Positions 50,352-60,180 of a stretch of 64,000 bases of DNA are shown in pieces (the stretch's first letter is position 1; every line of letters begins with the position of its first letter). Location of the stretch: positions 39,024-103,023 of the forward strand of contig DXEB01000049.1 of assembly GCA_019115165.1 (NCBI GenBank), in the 5' to 3' direction. The position numbers and the translations under genes were made by a program. Source of the stretch: Candidatus Anaerotignum merdipullorum (GTDB taxonomy: Bacteria; Bacillota; Clostridia; Lachnospirales; Anaerotignaceae). The notes under the pieces were generated by a model. The model saw only the letters and a list, made by a program, of their open reading frames with translations, searched no databases and was not told the origin of the DNA.

Positions 50352-52586
50352 ATGATTGGATTTGATCAGTTGAACGAGATGCAGCAAAAAGCAGTTATGC
50401 AGACGGAAGGTCCGGTACTGGTACTGGCAGGCGCGGGCAGCGGAAAAACCGGCGCACTGACCGTCCGAATTGCCCATTTGCTGGAAATCGGCGTAAAACC
50501 ATGGAATATTCTGGCCATTACGTTTACCAATAAGGCGGCAAAAGAGATGCGGGAACGAGTAGACCAGTTGGTGGGAGAGGGCGCGCAGGATATGTGGATC
50601 AGCACTTTCCATGCTACCTGTGTGCGGATATTGCGCAGGGAAATTGATTTTCTGGGATATGATAAGCAGTTTTCCATTTATGACAGTGATGATCAGGAAA
50701 AGGTCATGAAAGAAGTGTTTAAGCAGCTGAATATGAGCCCTATCGACAAGAGCTTTTCCGTGAAAGCGGCAATGGCACAGATCAGCAAGCAGAAAGAAGA
50801 AATGATCGGCTGGGAGGAATATGCACAATCGGTGGATGCACTGGATATTAAGGGCAAACGCCTGGCAAAGGTCTATCAGTTGTATCAAAAGCTGCTCAAA
50901 GAAAGCAATGCGCTGGATTTTGACGACCTGATTTACAAAACCGTGGTGCTGTTTCGGAACCATCCGGAGGTGTTGGACCGCTATCAGGAGCGGTTCCGCT
51001 ATATCATGGTAGACGAATATCAGGATACCAATACGTCCCAATATGAATTGGTACATCTGCTGGCGGCAAAATACCGGAATTTATGTGTGGTGGGGGACGA
51101 CGACCAGAGTATTTATGGCTGGCGCGGCGCTAATATCCGCAATATTCTGGATTTTGAAAAAGATTTCCCCAATACCACCGTCATTAAGCTGGAGCAGAAC
51201 TATCGTTCTACCAAAAAGATCTTAGAGGCAGCCAATGCAGTCATTCATCATAATGTGACCAGAAAGGAAAAATCGTTATGGACGGAGAATGACAGCGGCA
51301 GTATTCTGCATATTTACAAAGCGGACAACGAGTATGATGAATCCCGGTATGTGGCAGAGCAGATTCAGCAGCTCCATCAGGAGGGGAAAAGCCTGAACCA
51401 GTTTGCCGTGCTCTACCGTGCCAATGCCCAGTCCCGCGCCGTAGAAGACCAGATGGTAAAAAAAGGGATCCCCTATCGGTTATTTGGCGGCGTGCGTTTC
51501 TATGAACGAAAAGAAATCCGGGATATCCTCTCGTATCTGAAAGTATTGGCAAACCCTGCGGATACCATCGCCCTGCGCAGGATCATCAATGTACCCAAAC
51601 GCGGGATTGGGGATACCTCCCTGGAAAAAGTGGCAAACTATGCAGCAAGGCATCAAATGAGTCTGTACGAAGCGCTGGCGTATCTGGATGATATGCCGGA
51701 ATTGAAAACACGAGTGAAAAAATTCAAGGAATTTTATGCGCTCTTTGAAAGCCTGCGCCAGGACTTTGCCGATATGACGGCGGCGGAACTAATTGACGCG
51801 GTGGTCAAACGCAGCGGATATTTGCAGCAGCTCTTAAGCGACGGGACAGAAGAAGCCTTGGCGCGGATCGAAAATATTGACGAATTTGTCAATAAAGCGA
51901 CAGAATATGACAAACAAAATCCAGAAGGCGGGCTGGAAGGATTTTTGGAAGAAGTGGCGTTGGTCGCAGATATTGACGGATATGAACAGGGAGAGGAAAG
52001 CGTGGTGCTGATGACGCTGCACAGTGCAAAGGGACTGGAATTTCCTTATGTCTTTATCATTGGCATGGAGGAAGGCATTTTCCCAGGCTATCGGGCGGTC
52101 ATGTTTGGCGGAGAAAAGGAAATTGAAGAAGAACGCCGCCTGTGCTATGTAGGAATTACCCGGGCAAAGGAAGTGCTGTACCTGACCCATGCCAAAAGCC
52201 GTATGCAGCACGGACTGACCCAGTATAATCCGCCTTCCCGTTTTTTGAAAGAAATTCCGGCGGATTTGGTGGATCTGCCGACCCGGCAGATTTCTGATAT
52301 GGCAAGGCAGTATGCCATGCGCAACAGCATGAAGGTGGCGCCGATTACCACGCGCAGCAAAACCAGTCCCTATGCGCAGCCAACGAAGCAGGAAATGCCG
52401 GCACCGAAGGATTTTGTGCTGGACTATCAGGTGGGGGACAAAGTCCGCGCACCGAAATATGGCATCGGCGTGGTAAAGTCCATCCAGGGCGGCGGCGCGG
52501 ATTATGAAGTGGAAGTCTCTTTTGGGGACAAGGGCACCAGGAAATTTATGGCGAAGCTTTCCAAATTGAAGAAAGTGGAACAATAA
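50352..52586 (+). CDS. pcrA: PcrA/UvrD-type DNA helicase
   Basis: PcrA (744 aa) is a 3'-5' superfamily 1 helicase essential in many Firmicutes for repair and for clearing transcription-replication conflicts. Walker A LAGAGSGKTGAL is near residue 25, DEYQDTN near 221, then VVGDDDQSIYGWRGANI, and MTLHSAKGLEFPYVF. The C-terminal Tudor-like domain that touches RNA polymerase is present (GDKVRAPKYGIGVVKSI; residues about 690-744). GAGAGC precedes ATG 50352. The stop overlaps the ligA start by one base. Confidence 0.96.
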   Translation: MIGFDQLNEMQQKAVMQTEGPVLVLAGAGSGKTGALTVRIAHLLEIGVKPWNILAITFTNKAAKEMRERVDQLVGEGAQDMWISTFHATCVRILRREIDFLGYDKQFSIYDSDDQEKVMKEVFKQLNMSPIDKSFSVKAAMAQISKQKEEMIGWEEYAQSVDALDIKGKRLAKVYQLYQKLLKESNALDFDDLIYKTVVLFRNHPEVLDRYQERFRYIMVDEYQDTNTSQYELVHLLAAKYRNLCVVGDDDQSIYGWRGANIRNILDFEKDFPNTTVIKLEQNYRSTKKILEAANAVIHHNVTRKEKSLWTENDSGSILHIYKADNEYDESRYVAEQIQQLHQEGKSLNQFAVLYRANAQSRAVEDQMVKKGIPYRLFGGVRFYERKEIRDILSYLKVLANPADTIALRRIINVPKRGIGDTSLEKVANYAARHQMSLYEALAYLDDMPELKTRVKKFKEFYALFESLRQDFADMTAAELIDAVVKRSGYLQQLLSDGTEEALARIENIDEFVNKATEYDKQNPEGGLEGFLEEVALVADIDGYEQGEESVVLMTLHSAKGLEFPYVFIIGMEEGIFPGYRAVMFGGEKEIEEERRLCYVGITRAKEVLYLTHAKSRMQHGLTQYNPPSRFLKEIPADLVDLPTRQISDMARQYAMRNSMKVAPITTRSKTSPYAQPTKQEMPAPKDFVLDYQVGDKVRAPKYGIGVVKSIQGGGADYEVEVSFGDKGTRKFMAKLSKLKKVEQ

Positions 52587-54580
52587 TGGTTGGGAGCGAT
52601 GAGACAATGGAGAGAATGAAAGAACTGATTTCCCTCTTGCAGCAGGCATCGGAAGCATATTATCAAAAAGATACGGAAATCATGTCGAACCAGCAGTATG
52701 ACGCATTATATGACGAGCTGCTGGTTTTGGAGAAAGAAACGGGGATTGTCCTTGCCAACAGCCCCACGCAGCAAGTGGGGTATACGGTATTAAGCAATCT
52801 GGTGAAGGTGCGGCATGACAGTCCGATTCTGTCTTTGGACAAAACGAAGGAACCGCAGAAGCTGTTGCGCTTTTTGGGTGCGGAAAAAGGGATTTTATCC
52901 TGGAAGTTGGATGGATTGACCATTGTGCTGAAATATCAGCAGGGAACGCTGGTGCAGGCAGTGACCAGAGGCAATGGGGAAGTGGGGGAAGATGTGACGC
53001 ATAACGCCAGGATGTTTTCCAACCTGCCGCGGCAGATTGCCTTTCCGGGAGAACTGGTGCTGCGTGGGGAAGGGGTGATTTCCTATTCGGAATTCCGCCG
53101 GATCAATGAGGAATTGGGAGAAGGAGAGGAATACAAAAACCCACGCAATTTATGCAGCGGGACGGTGCGCCAGCTGAACAGCGAAATTGCCGCCAAGCGA
53201 AAGGTGCAGTTTTTTGCGTTTACGCTGGTGCATGCAGAAGGCGCCGCACTTTCCGACAGCAAGGCGCAACAGCTGCAATGGCTCCGGTCGCTGGGGTTCG
53301 ATGTTGTGGAATATCGAGAGGTAGATAAAGACAACCTTTTAGATGCCATTGAAGCTTTCCGCAGCCAGGTGGCCCATCACGAGATTGCCTCCGACGGATT
53401 GGTTCTGACCTTTGACAGCATGGCATACAGCCAAAGCTTAGGCAGGACTTCCAAATTCCCCAAGGACTCCATTGCGTTTAAGTGGGCGGATGAGATGGCA
53501 GAAACGACGCTGCGTCAGATTGAATGGAACACTTCCCGCACAGGGCTGATGAATCCTGTTGCAGTGTTTGACCCGGTAGAGCTGGAGGGGTCTACCGTCA
53601 GCCGTGCCAGTGTGCATAATGTCAGCATTTTGGAGGAAATGGCGCTGGGGATTGGGGACACCATCAAAGTCTATAAAGCCAATATGATTATCCCGCAGAT
53701 TGCAGAAAACCTGACACGCTCCGCGACGGCGGAAATCCCAGCTCATTGCTTTGTCTGCGGCGGAGAGACCGAGATTCGCCGGCTGCGGGACGGAAAAGCA
53801 TTGTACTGTACCAATCCCAACTGTCAGGCGCAGCGGGTGCAGATGCTGTGCCATTTCGTGTCCCGGGATGCCATGAATATCGAAGGGCTTTCCGAAGAGA
53901 CGTTGAAAAAATTCCTAGAAAAGGGGTTTGTCCGGCAATATCCGGATTTGTTCCGTTTGGAGCGGTTTGCAGAAGAAATTTGCAGCATGGATGGATTTGG
54001 AGAAAAGTCGTATACCAATTTGATTGCGTCTGTGGAAAAAGCCAAGGATGTGGAACTGGCAAACTTGATTTATGCGCTGGGTATCAACCACGTGGGGCTG
54101 CGCAATGCGAAACTGCTCTGCAAGGCGCTTGGAAATGATTTGCGGCGGGTGCAGACCGCACAGCCGGAGGAATTGATTGCCATTGAGGGATTCGGCGCGG
54201 TCATTGCCCACAGCATCTATGCCTATTTTCAGGATCCGCAGCATCTCTCTTTGCTGGAAGAAGCGCTGCCGTATCTGCGGCTGAAAGCGGAGGACCTGCC
54301 CAAGGAGGCGCAGTCGCGTGCGATGGACGGCATGACGTTTGTCATTACCGGGGACTTGCATCATTATGCAAATCGAAAGGAATTGGCGGCATATATTGAG
54401 TCCCAGGGCGGCAAGGTAACGGGCAGTGTCACCAAAAAAACAACCTATCTGATCAGCAATGATCTGCATTCTACGTCGTCGAAACAGAAAAAAGCGCAGG
54501 AACTGGGGATTCCCATGCTGGATGAAGACGCTTTTTTGGAGCGGTTTGGGAAGCCCGCAGCAGCACAGGAAGAAGGATAA
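52586..54580 (+). CDS. ligA: NAD-dependent DNA ligase LigA
   Basis: LigA (664 aa) seals nicks using NAD. Domains in order: Ia helices (1-75), nucleotidyltransferase with the catalytic lysine in SWKLDGLT (near residue 113), OB fold, a zinc finger with CFVCGG and CTNPNCQ, helix-hairpin-helix repeats, and a C-terminal BRCT domain (MDGMTFVITGDLH to the end). The active-site lysine sits in a slightly divergent context (SWKLDG, where PKIDG is usual). ATG 52586 overlaps the pcrA stop; ATG 52607, better aligned with family N-termini, is possible after GGGAG. Confidence 0.95.
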   Translation: MVGSDETMERMKELISLLQQASEAYYQKDTEIMSNQQYDALYDELLVLEKETGIVLANSPTQQVGYTVLSNLVKVRHDSPILSLDKTKEPQKLLRFLGAEKGILSWKLDGLTIVLKYQQGTLVQAVTRGNGEVGEDVTHNARMFSNLPRQIAFPGELVLRGEGVISYSEFRRINEELGEGEEYKNPRNLCSGTVRQLNSEIAAKRKVQFFAFTLVHAEGAALSDSKAQQLQWLRSLGFDVVEYREVDKDNLLDAIEAFRSQVAHHEIASDGLVLTFDSMAYSQSLGRTSKFPKDSIAFKWADEMAETTLRQIEWNTSRTGLMNPVAVFDPVELEGSTVSRASVHNVSILEEMALGIGDTIKVYKANMIIPQIAENLTRSATAEIPAHCFVCGGETEIRRLRDGKALYCTNPNCQAQRVQMLCHFVSRDAMNIEGLSEETLKKFLEKGFVRQYPDLFRLERFAEEICSMDGFGEKSYTNLIASVEKAKDVELANLIYALGINHVGLRNAKLLCKALGNDLRRVQTAQPEELIAIEGFGAVIAHSIYAYFQDPQHLSLLEEALPYLRLKAEDLPKEAQSRAMDGMTFVITGDLHHYANRKELAAYIESQGGKVTGSVTKKTTYLISNDLHSTSSKQKKAQELGIPMLDEDAFLERFGKPAAAQEEG

Positions 54581-54653
54581 GCCGTTGCGGCGGGCATACA
54601 AAAAGGGCTGCCCTCTGGCGAAAGCCATATAAAGCAGGGAGGCGGCGGGATGG

Positions 54654-54698
54654 AACAGGCGTTGTTTGTGGAAAAAAACACAGGCGCCTGTTTTTTTG
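54654..54698 (+). terminator. Terminator after ligA
   Basis: AACAGGCG (54654-54661) pairs with CGCCTGTT (54685-54692) with an inner TGTTTGTG/CACA portion, followed by a long T-run. Confidence 0.8.
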
Positions 54699-54816
54699 TC
54701 ATTTTCAAGGAGAAAAGGAAAGATTTTGCAGTTTTTTGTCATGAATCGAAATTTTTTTCATGGATTTTTTTCTGTTCTTTGTTATAATGAAAAAGAGAAA
54801 GGCAGGAGGAATTATC

Positions 54817-55704
54817 ATGAATTTGAATCAGCTGTACTATTTCAAGACATTGGCGGAATTGGAGCATTATACAAAAGCTGCCGAGAAATTGAATATTTCA
54901 CAGCCGACCTTAAGTCATTCCATTGCCGCGATGGAAAAAGAGCTGGGAGCGTTCTTGTTTGAAAAACAGGGGAGAAATGTTGTCCTGACAAAATACGGCA
55001 GGATTTATATGTTTTATGTGGAAAATGCACTGACACAGCTGGAGCTGGGAAAAAACCAGATTGAGCGGCTGGTGGCAGAAGGCGGCGGACATGTGGGGTT
55101 GGCGTATATGACGTCGGTGGGAACCAATTTTGTACCAGAGATCATTGCCGGTTTTCTAGATGATCCGCAGAATAAAAACATCTCGTTTTCCTGCTATGAG
55201 GGCAATACCAAGACGTTATTATATAATCTGAAACGAGAGAAATACGATTTGATTTTCTGCTCGATGGTGGAAAACGAACGGGATGTGGAGTTTATCCCGG
55301 TGTATGAGCAGGGGCTGGTGGTCATTGTTCCGGAGAACCATCCGCTGGCAGAGAAAGAAAAAGTGACCATTCAGGATATTTGTCCGTATCCTTTGATTTG
55401 TTATACCAAAGAAAGCGGGATGCGCCGGATTATTGATGATTTATTTGTCAAAGCGCAGATCATGCCCAATATCCTGTGCCAGTTTGAGGACGTCAATTCC
55501 ATGGCGGGGCTGGTGGCGGCCAACCAGGGGATTGCGATCATTACAGATAATCCGTCCATACAGAATTATAAAGTGACAAAACTGGAATTTGATACGCCCT
55601 ATTCCAAACGGATGGTCTACTTGGCGTATGTATTAAACCGGTATCTGCCGCCTGCGGTGGAAAGGTTCAAAGAATATATCATACAGCGTACCAAGGAAAG
55701 ATGA
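54817..55704 (+). CDS. LysR-family transcriptional regulator
   Basis: This 295-aa regulator has the N-terminal winged helix (MNLNQLYYFKTLAELEHYTKAA, quoted by residues 1-20 only; SQPTLSHSIAAMEKELG is the recognition region) and a C-terminal effector-binding domain with two lobes (about 92-295). The N-terminal start is ATG 54817 after AGGAGGA; upstream in-frame starts lie in the promoter, where TATAAT occurs at 54783-54788. Effector and targets are unknown; no divergent gene is present, and the P1 peptidase beside it is convergent. Confidence 0.92.
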   Translation: MNLNQLYYFKTLAELEHYTKAAEKLNISQPTLSHSIAAMEKELGAFLFEKQGRNVVLTKYGRIYMFYVENALTQLELGKNQIERLVAEGGGHVGLAYMTSVGTNFVPEIIAGFLDDPQNKNISFSCYEGNTKTLLYNLKREKYDLIFCSMVENERDVEFIPVYEQGLVVIVPENHPLAEKEKVTIQDICPYPLICYTKESGMRRIIDDLFVKAQIMPNILCQFEDVNSMAGLVAANQGIAIITDNPSIQNYKVTKLEFDTPYSKRMVYLAYVLNRYLPPAVERFKEYIIQRTKER

Positions 55705-55749
55705 CCCGCCAGCAGGGGGCGGCTTCCTTTTTGGAAAAAGGTGAAAAGA

Positions 55750-55803
55750 AAAAAACAACCGGGGATGTCCGAGCTATTCGGAACGGTCTGCGGTTGTTTT
55801 TTT
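55750..55803. terminator. Bidirectional terminator between lysR and P1 peptidase genes
   Basis: AAAAACAACCG (55751-55761) pairs with CGGTTGTTTTT (55791-55801), with inner CCGA/TCGG; A- and T-runs allow it to serve both convergent genes. Confidence 0.85.
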
Positions 55804-55830
55804 GTGTCAGAAGCCGGGCACGGTCAGTGG

Positions 55831-56766
55831 TCATGCCTGCTGCATGCCCAGCTTGACTGCCCGCAGGACGGCTTTTTCTGTGACCCGCGCCGCCATGGTG
55901 CCGATCACATCCACCGGCGCTGTGGACAGTTCTACTTCCTCTGTGGAAAGACAAAACAGGGTATCGCCATCCAGTGTGGTATGAATGGGGCGGATACACC
56001 GTGCCAGTCCGTCGTGTGCCATTCCAGCCACTTTCTGCGCCTGTGCCTTGGTCAGCTTGACATTGGTGGCAATGACGCCGATGGTGGTATTCTGCCCGAC
56101 AAACGACAATGCGGCGGCGTTATCCAAGATACTTTGTTCTGTATCGGCAAAGGAACCGTCCGGGTGCCTGCTGCCTGCCAGGATGCGACTGTTTTCCCAG
56201 ACATCCCCAAAGGCATTGACGGCAATCAAAGCGGCGACGGTGATGCCGTTTGCGGTGGTTTCCGCCCAGGAGGCAATCCCGCTGTTGCAGCAGTGCTCCA
56301 TCCCGAACAGCTTGCCGACAGTAGCGCCGCAGCCGGCGCCAAAGCTGCCTTCCGCCAAATAGGAGTCGGAAGCTTGTTCGCAGGCGGCGTAGCCCATTTC
56401 TTTGTCCGGACGGACAAAGGGGTCGCCGTTGCCCAAATCAAACAATACCGCAGCAGGGACAATGGGGACTTTGGTACATCCCACATCGAATCCGATGCCG
56501 TGCGCTTCCAGGTATGCCATGACGCCATCGGCAGCCGCCAACCCAAAGGCGGAACCGCCGGACAGTACCACAGCATGCACCCGCTCCATGGCATTGCAGG
56601 GATGCAGCAGGTCGGTTTCTCTGGTGCCGGGAGCGGCACCTCTGACGTCTACGCCGCAGACGGCGCCGTTTTCTGCCAAAATGACAGTTACGCCGGTTTT
56701 GGCGTCTTTCTTTTGTGCTTGTCCGACTTTCAATCCTTTGATATCCAAGATGTTTTGCTTCATCAT
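55831..56766 (-). CDS. P1-family N-terminal nucleophile peptidase (DmpA-like)
   Basis: This 311-aa protein belongs to the DmpA/BapA-type peptidases. Family features: VHAVVLSGGSAFGLAAADGV, the GAGCGATVGK loop, and NTTIGVIATN, where autoprocessing at the Asn-Thr bond would expose the nucleophile (Ser in DmpA). AAGGAG lies 6 nt before ATG 56766. A GAGTG loop is more common than the GAGCG seen here. Known members are D-/L-aminopeptidases or beta-peptidases; substrate unknown. It is convergent with the LysR gene. Confidence 0.9.
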   Translation of the reverse strand: MMKQNILDIKGLKVGQAQKKDAKTGVTVILAENGAVCGVDVRGAAPGTRETDLLHPCNAMERVHAVVLSGGSAFGLAAADGVMAYLEAHGIGFDVGCTKVPIVPAAVLFDLGNGDPFVRPDKEMGYAACEQASDSYLAEGSFGAGCGATVGKLFGMEHCCNSGIASWAETTANGITVAALIAVNAFGDVWENSRILAGSRHPDGSFADTEQSILDNAAALSFVGQNTTIGVIATNVKLTKAQAQKVAGMAHDGLARCIRPIHTTLDGDTLFCLSTEEVELSTAPVDVIGTMAARVTEKAVLRAVKLGMQQA

Positions 56767-56900
56767 CCGATGCTCCTTTCCGTTTGTTCTGATTTCATAT
56801 TACTATGGATGGGTTTTTCTTGTAAAGATGGAAAAGCACCAAAGAATTTGTACCGCCATAGGTATGGAGAGAGGATATCTATGCGAAAGGGGCGCAGCAG

Positions 56901-58163
56901 ATGGGATATTATTTGGTAGAAGGCGGCAGAGTCCTTGGTGGAGAGTACAGTGTGGGCGGCAGCAAAAATGCAGTGCTTCCGATTTTGGCGGCAACCATAT
57001 TGGCACAGGATGAAGTGGTGCTGGAGAATTGTCCGCTGATTTCTGATTTTTTTGTTTCACTGGATATTCTGGAAGAGCTGGGTTGTCAGGTGCATCGGGA
57101 AGGAAGGACATTGACGGTGGACAGCCGTTCGTTATGCCGGACAGAGATTGGAGAGGATATGGTCGGTCGGATGCGTTCTTCGATCCTGTTTTTAGGGGCG
57201 TTGCTGGGACGGGAGCGAAGAGCGTCTTTGGGGCATCCGGGAGGCTGTACCATTGGCAGACGCCCCATTGACCTGCATTTGCGGGCGTTCGAGAAAATGG
57301 GCGTGCATATTCGGGAGGTGGAAGATATTTTTCATTGTGAGGCGCCGGTGTTGCTGGGATATCACATTTATCTGGATTATCCAAGCGTGGGCGCGACGGA
57401 AAATGTTCTGCTGCTGGCAGTGAAGGCAGAGGGAACCACCGTCATTCACAATGCGGCAAGAGAGCCGGAGATTGTAGCCCTGGCGCGGTTTTTGCGCGCA
57501 TGCGGCGCAGAGATTTACGGAGAAGGGACACCAACGATCATGATTGAAGGCGTACGGAAGATGCATGGCGCGGTATTTACGATTCCGTTTGACCGCATCG
57601 AAGCAGGAACCTTTTTATGTGCAGCAGCCATGACGGGCGGCACATTATATCTGAAAGGAGCACAACGGCAATACATGGAACGGACACTGGAGGTGCTGGA
57701 GCAAACTGGATGCGCCCTGCGGTATGAAGAGGACGCGGTATATTTACAGGCGCCGACGCGGCTGTTGTCGGATTTTACGGTAGCTACAGGACCATATCCG
57801 GCATTTCCGACGGATATGCAGCCAATGCTGATGAGTCTATTGACATTGGCAAAGGGAACTTGTATGATTAGTGAAACAGTGTTTGAGGCGCGGTTCCGCC
57901 ATGCTGCTGCATTATGTCAGATGGGCGCGAATATTCAAATTCATGGTCGGAACGCGGCTGTTTTTGGCGTGGAGAAACTCCATGGTGCGCGGCTGGAAGC
58001 GGCGGATTTGCGCGGCGGTGCAGCGTTGTTGCTGGCGGCGTTGGCAGCGGAAGGCCAGAGCAGGGTATACGGAAGCGCATTTGTGGAGCGGGGATACGAA
58101 AAAATAGAGGACGCGCTGACATTTCTGGGCGGACGGGTGCGTTTGGTATCAGAAAAAGGATGA
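56901..58163 (+). CDS. murA: MurA, UDP-GlcNAc 1-carboxyvinyltransferase
   Basis: MurA (420 aa) makes the first committed peptidoglycan precursor from UDP-GlcNAc and phosphoenolpyruvate. The catalytic cysteine is C116 in GHPGGCTIGRRPIDLH, which implies normal fosfomycin sensitivity. The N-terminal GGSKNAVLPILAATIL and later FPTDMQPMLMSLLTLA motifs are typical. ATG 56901 has only a weak purine-rich site (GAAAGGGGCG). It opens the division cluster; divIB begins 4 nt after its stop. Firmicutes often have a second murA elsewhere. Confidence 0.95.
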   Translation: MGYYLVEGGRVLGGEYSVGGSKNAVLPILAATILAQDEVVLENCPLISDFFVSLDILEELGCQVHREGRTLTVDSRSLCRTEIGEDMVGRMRSSILFLGALLGRERRASLGHPGGCTIGRRPIDLHLRAFEKMGVHIREVEDIFHCEAPVLLGYHIYLDYPSVGATENVLLLAVKAEGTTVIHNAAREPEIVALARFLRACGAEIYGEGTPTIMIEGVRKMHGAVFTIPFDRIEAGTFLCAAAMTGGTLYLKGAQRQYMERTLEVLEQTGCALRYEEDAVYLQAPTRLLSDFTVATGPYPAFPTDMQPMLMSLLTLAKGTCMISETVFEARFRHAAALCQMGANIQIHGRNAAVFGVEKLHGARLEAADLRGGAALLLAALAAEGQSRVYGSAFVERGYEKIEDALTFLGGRVRLVSEKG

Positions 58164-58167
58164 TTGC

Positions 58168-58968
58168 ATGAGAAAAAGAAGGAAAAAAACAATCCAAGAT
58201 ATTGATTTGATGGAGGAGTTGGAATATTACCGTCCGGCAAAAAAGCGTCGGCAGATTCCGCAGAAATATATCCTTGCGGCGGTATTGGTGGTGTTGGCTG
58301 GCGCGGCGTTTTTATTCTCTCCTTTTTTTGCTGTAAAGCAGATTCGTTCGGAACATACGGAGCAATTTACCACTTCAGAGCTGTGCGAGCGGATTGGTCT
58401 GGCGCAGGGGGACAATATCATTTTATTCAATCGTTCCAAGGCGGAAGATACGCTGCGGCAAGAGCCGTATATTTTAGATGCCAGACTGATTTGGGAATTT
58501 CCGGATACCATCGTTATTTCATTGACGGAACGCAAGGTAAGGGCGTCTGTGCCGTATATGGGCTCTTACCTGTACATAGATGCAGAAGGTCGGGTGCTGG
58601 ATATTCAGGATATCGCGCCGGTGGGGCTGCCGTTGGTGCAGGGGCTGCAATTCTCCGGATTTCATTTGGGAGAAATCTTGGAAGTAGAAAACGAAGCATC
58701 GCTGTCGGTGATGCTGCAAATCTCCCAAATCATAGAGAAAAATGAAATCACGGATGTTGCCGTAGAGTTAAATGTCGCAGAACCGGACAATATTACAGCG
58801 ACTGTCAATCAGGTGCAGGTGCTTCTGGGCGGGATGCAGAATATGGACCAAAAGATACCGCTGATGGCGGCGGTCATGGAGACGATTCCGAAAGAGGACA
58901 GAGGAACGCTGGATTTGAGTGATGTGACCAGTGCGTCGGATCGGATTATTTTTCAATATTTGATGTAA
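58168..58968 (+). CDS. divIB: DivIB/FtsQ, divisome protein
   Basis: This 266-aa single-pass membrane protein has a basic cytoplasmic N-terminus, one membrane helix (about 34-53) and an extracytoplasmic POTRA domain (FFAVKQIRSEHTEQFTTSEL, about 54-125) followed by the beta domain. It is a bridge in the FtsQ/L/B complex at the septum. Position between murA and DUF881/sbp/ftsZ is the usual one in Clostridia. TTG/ATG choice is clear: ATG 58168 after AAAGGATGATTGC. Confidence 0.9.
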   Translation: MRKRRKKTIQDIDLMEELEYYRPAKKRRQIPQKYILAAVLVVLAGAAFLFSPFFAVKQIRSEHTEQFTTSELCERIGLAQGDNIILFNRSKAEDTLRQEPYILDARLIWEFPDTIVISLTERKVRASVPYMGSYLYIDAEGRVLDIQDIAPVGLPLVQGLQFSGFHLGEILEVENEASLSVMLQISQIIEKNEITDVAVELNVAEPDNITATVNQVQVLLGGMQNMDQKIPLMAAVMETIPKEDRGTLDLSDVTSASDRIIFQYLM

Positions 58969-58982
58969 GAGGGAGAACCCGT

Positions 58983-59696
58983 ATGAAAAAGTTTCAAAGC
59001 ATTGCGGCAGTGACCGTGCTCTGCGCTTGTTTGGGCGTGATGATTGGACTGCAGTTCAACACTGTCAAAGCCCAGTCTGCAGCGACAGAAAATTGGAGAA
59101 TGAGCGAATTATCTGCTTCTTTGCGTAAGACGCAGGAAGAGAATGCGGCGCTTCAGTCCCAGTTGGACAAGCAGGAAGCGCTGTTGGCAGAATACGAAAG
59201 TGGGGAAACCATTTCGGCGGCGATGGAGAATTTGCAGCAGGAAAATGAGCGTCTGCGGGCATTTGCCGGATTGACGGAAGTGACAGGGGCAGGGATCGTA
59301 GTGACGATGGATGACAGTCAATGGAACATGGGCGGTGATCAAAATGCCTATCTGGTGCATGCAGAAGATATTTTGCAGGTCATCAATGAATTGTATGGCG
59401 CCGGCGCACAAGCCGTATCGGTCAATGGAGAGCGGATGGTCGCCCAAAGCAGCATTACCTGCGCGGGAACCGTGATTTCCGTCAATGGCGTCCGGGTAGC
59501 AGCGCCGTTTACCATTCAGGCGGTGGGAGAACCTTCCGTTTTGCAGGCAGCGCTGCAATTTCCCGGCGGGATTGTGGACACGCTTTCGCCGTGGGGCATT
59601 TTGATTGAAATCCGGCAGGAAACGCAGGTGCAGGTACCGGCGTATACCCAGTCGGCAGTATGGAAAGAGACGGCAAAGGAGGAGGAGACGGCATGA
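58983..59696 (+). CDS. DUF881-family membrane protein
   Basis: This 237-aa protein has an N-terminal membrane anchor (about 7-25), a coiled coil (about 42-95) rich in Glu and Gln, and the DUF881 domain with GAGIVVTMDDSQ and INELYGAGAQAVSVNGERM in parts. Relatives (YlxW/YlxX) are conserved beside division genes in Firmicutes and Actinobacteria; function is unknown. GAGGGAGAACCC precedes the ATG. The stop overlaps the next start by ATGA. Confidence 0.88.
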   Translation: MKKFQSIAAVTVLCACLGVMIGLQFNTVKAQSAATENWRMSELSASLRKTQEENAALQSQLDKQEALLAEYESGETISAAMENLQQENERLRAFAGLTEVTGAGIVVTMDDSQWNMGGDQNAYLVHAEDILQVINELYGAGAQAVSVNGERMVAQSSITCAGTVISVNGVRVAAPFTIQAVGEPSVLQAALQFPGGIVDTLSPWGILIEIRQETQVQVPAYTQSAVWKETAKEEETA

Positions 59697-60052
59697 TCAT
59701 TCCTTTGATTGGTTTGGGCATTGGCGTTTGGCTGGGCATCCAAAGCGGCTGGGTACTGCCATACGGAGCGATGGCGTATGCCGCCATTGGGATTCTTGCC
59801 TGTATGGATACGGTGCTGGGCGGCATTCGCTCGATGTTTGAAAAAAATTTTCAAATGAATATTTTTGTCAGCGGATTTTTCCTCAACGGCGTTGTGGCGA
59901 TGGGGCTGGTATGGCTGGGCAAACAGCTCAATATTGACTTGTCGATTGCAGCGGTTGTGGTGTTCGGCTCCCGCATTTTTCAGAATTTTAGTCAAATTCG
60001 AAGATTTTTGTTGAATAAACGTGAAAAAAAAGATATGATAGGAGAGGAATGA
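59693..60052 (+). CDS. sbp: Small basic protein Sbp (DUF1290)
   Basis: This 119-aa membrane protein has three to four hydrophobic segments and a basic C-terminal tail (RRFLLNKREKKD). The motifs YGAMAYAAIGILACMDTVLGGIR (in parts: MAYAAIGIL, DTVLGGIR) define the Sbp/DUF1290 family, found next to ftsZ or division genes in Gram-positive bacteria. Start at ATG 59693 overlaps the DUF881 stop; a longer frame upstream is a shadow. Function unknown. Confidence 0.88.
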   Translation: MIIPLIGLGIGVWLGIQSGWVLPYGAMAYAAIGILACMDTVLGGIRSMFEKNFQMNIFVSGFFLNGVVAMGLVWLGKQLNIDLSIAAVVVFGSRIFQNFSQIRRFLLNKREKKDMIGEE

Positions 60053-60136
60053 GGAAAGACAGGAAAGAAAGTTAAAAATATCGAAAAAAATTATGAATTA
60101 TTCCGTTTATCTATGGTAATTCGTCTTTTTTTCATG

Positions 60137-60142
60137 TATAAT
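60137..60142 (+). promoter_or_regulatory. Extended -10 element upstream of ftsZ
   Basis: TGTATAAT at 60135-60142 gives an extended -10 element with a poor -35 (about 60114). It lies 39 nt before the ftsZ start and would give extra ftsZ transcription beyond read-through. Confidence 0.5.
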
Positions 60143-60180
60143 TGGTAGTAATATTTTGGAATTTGTAGGAGGGGATTTTC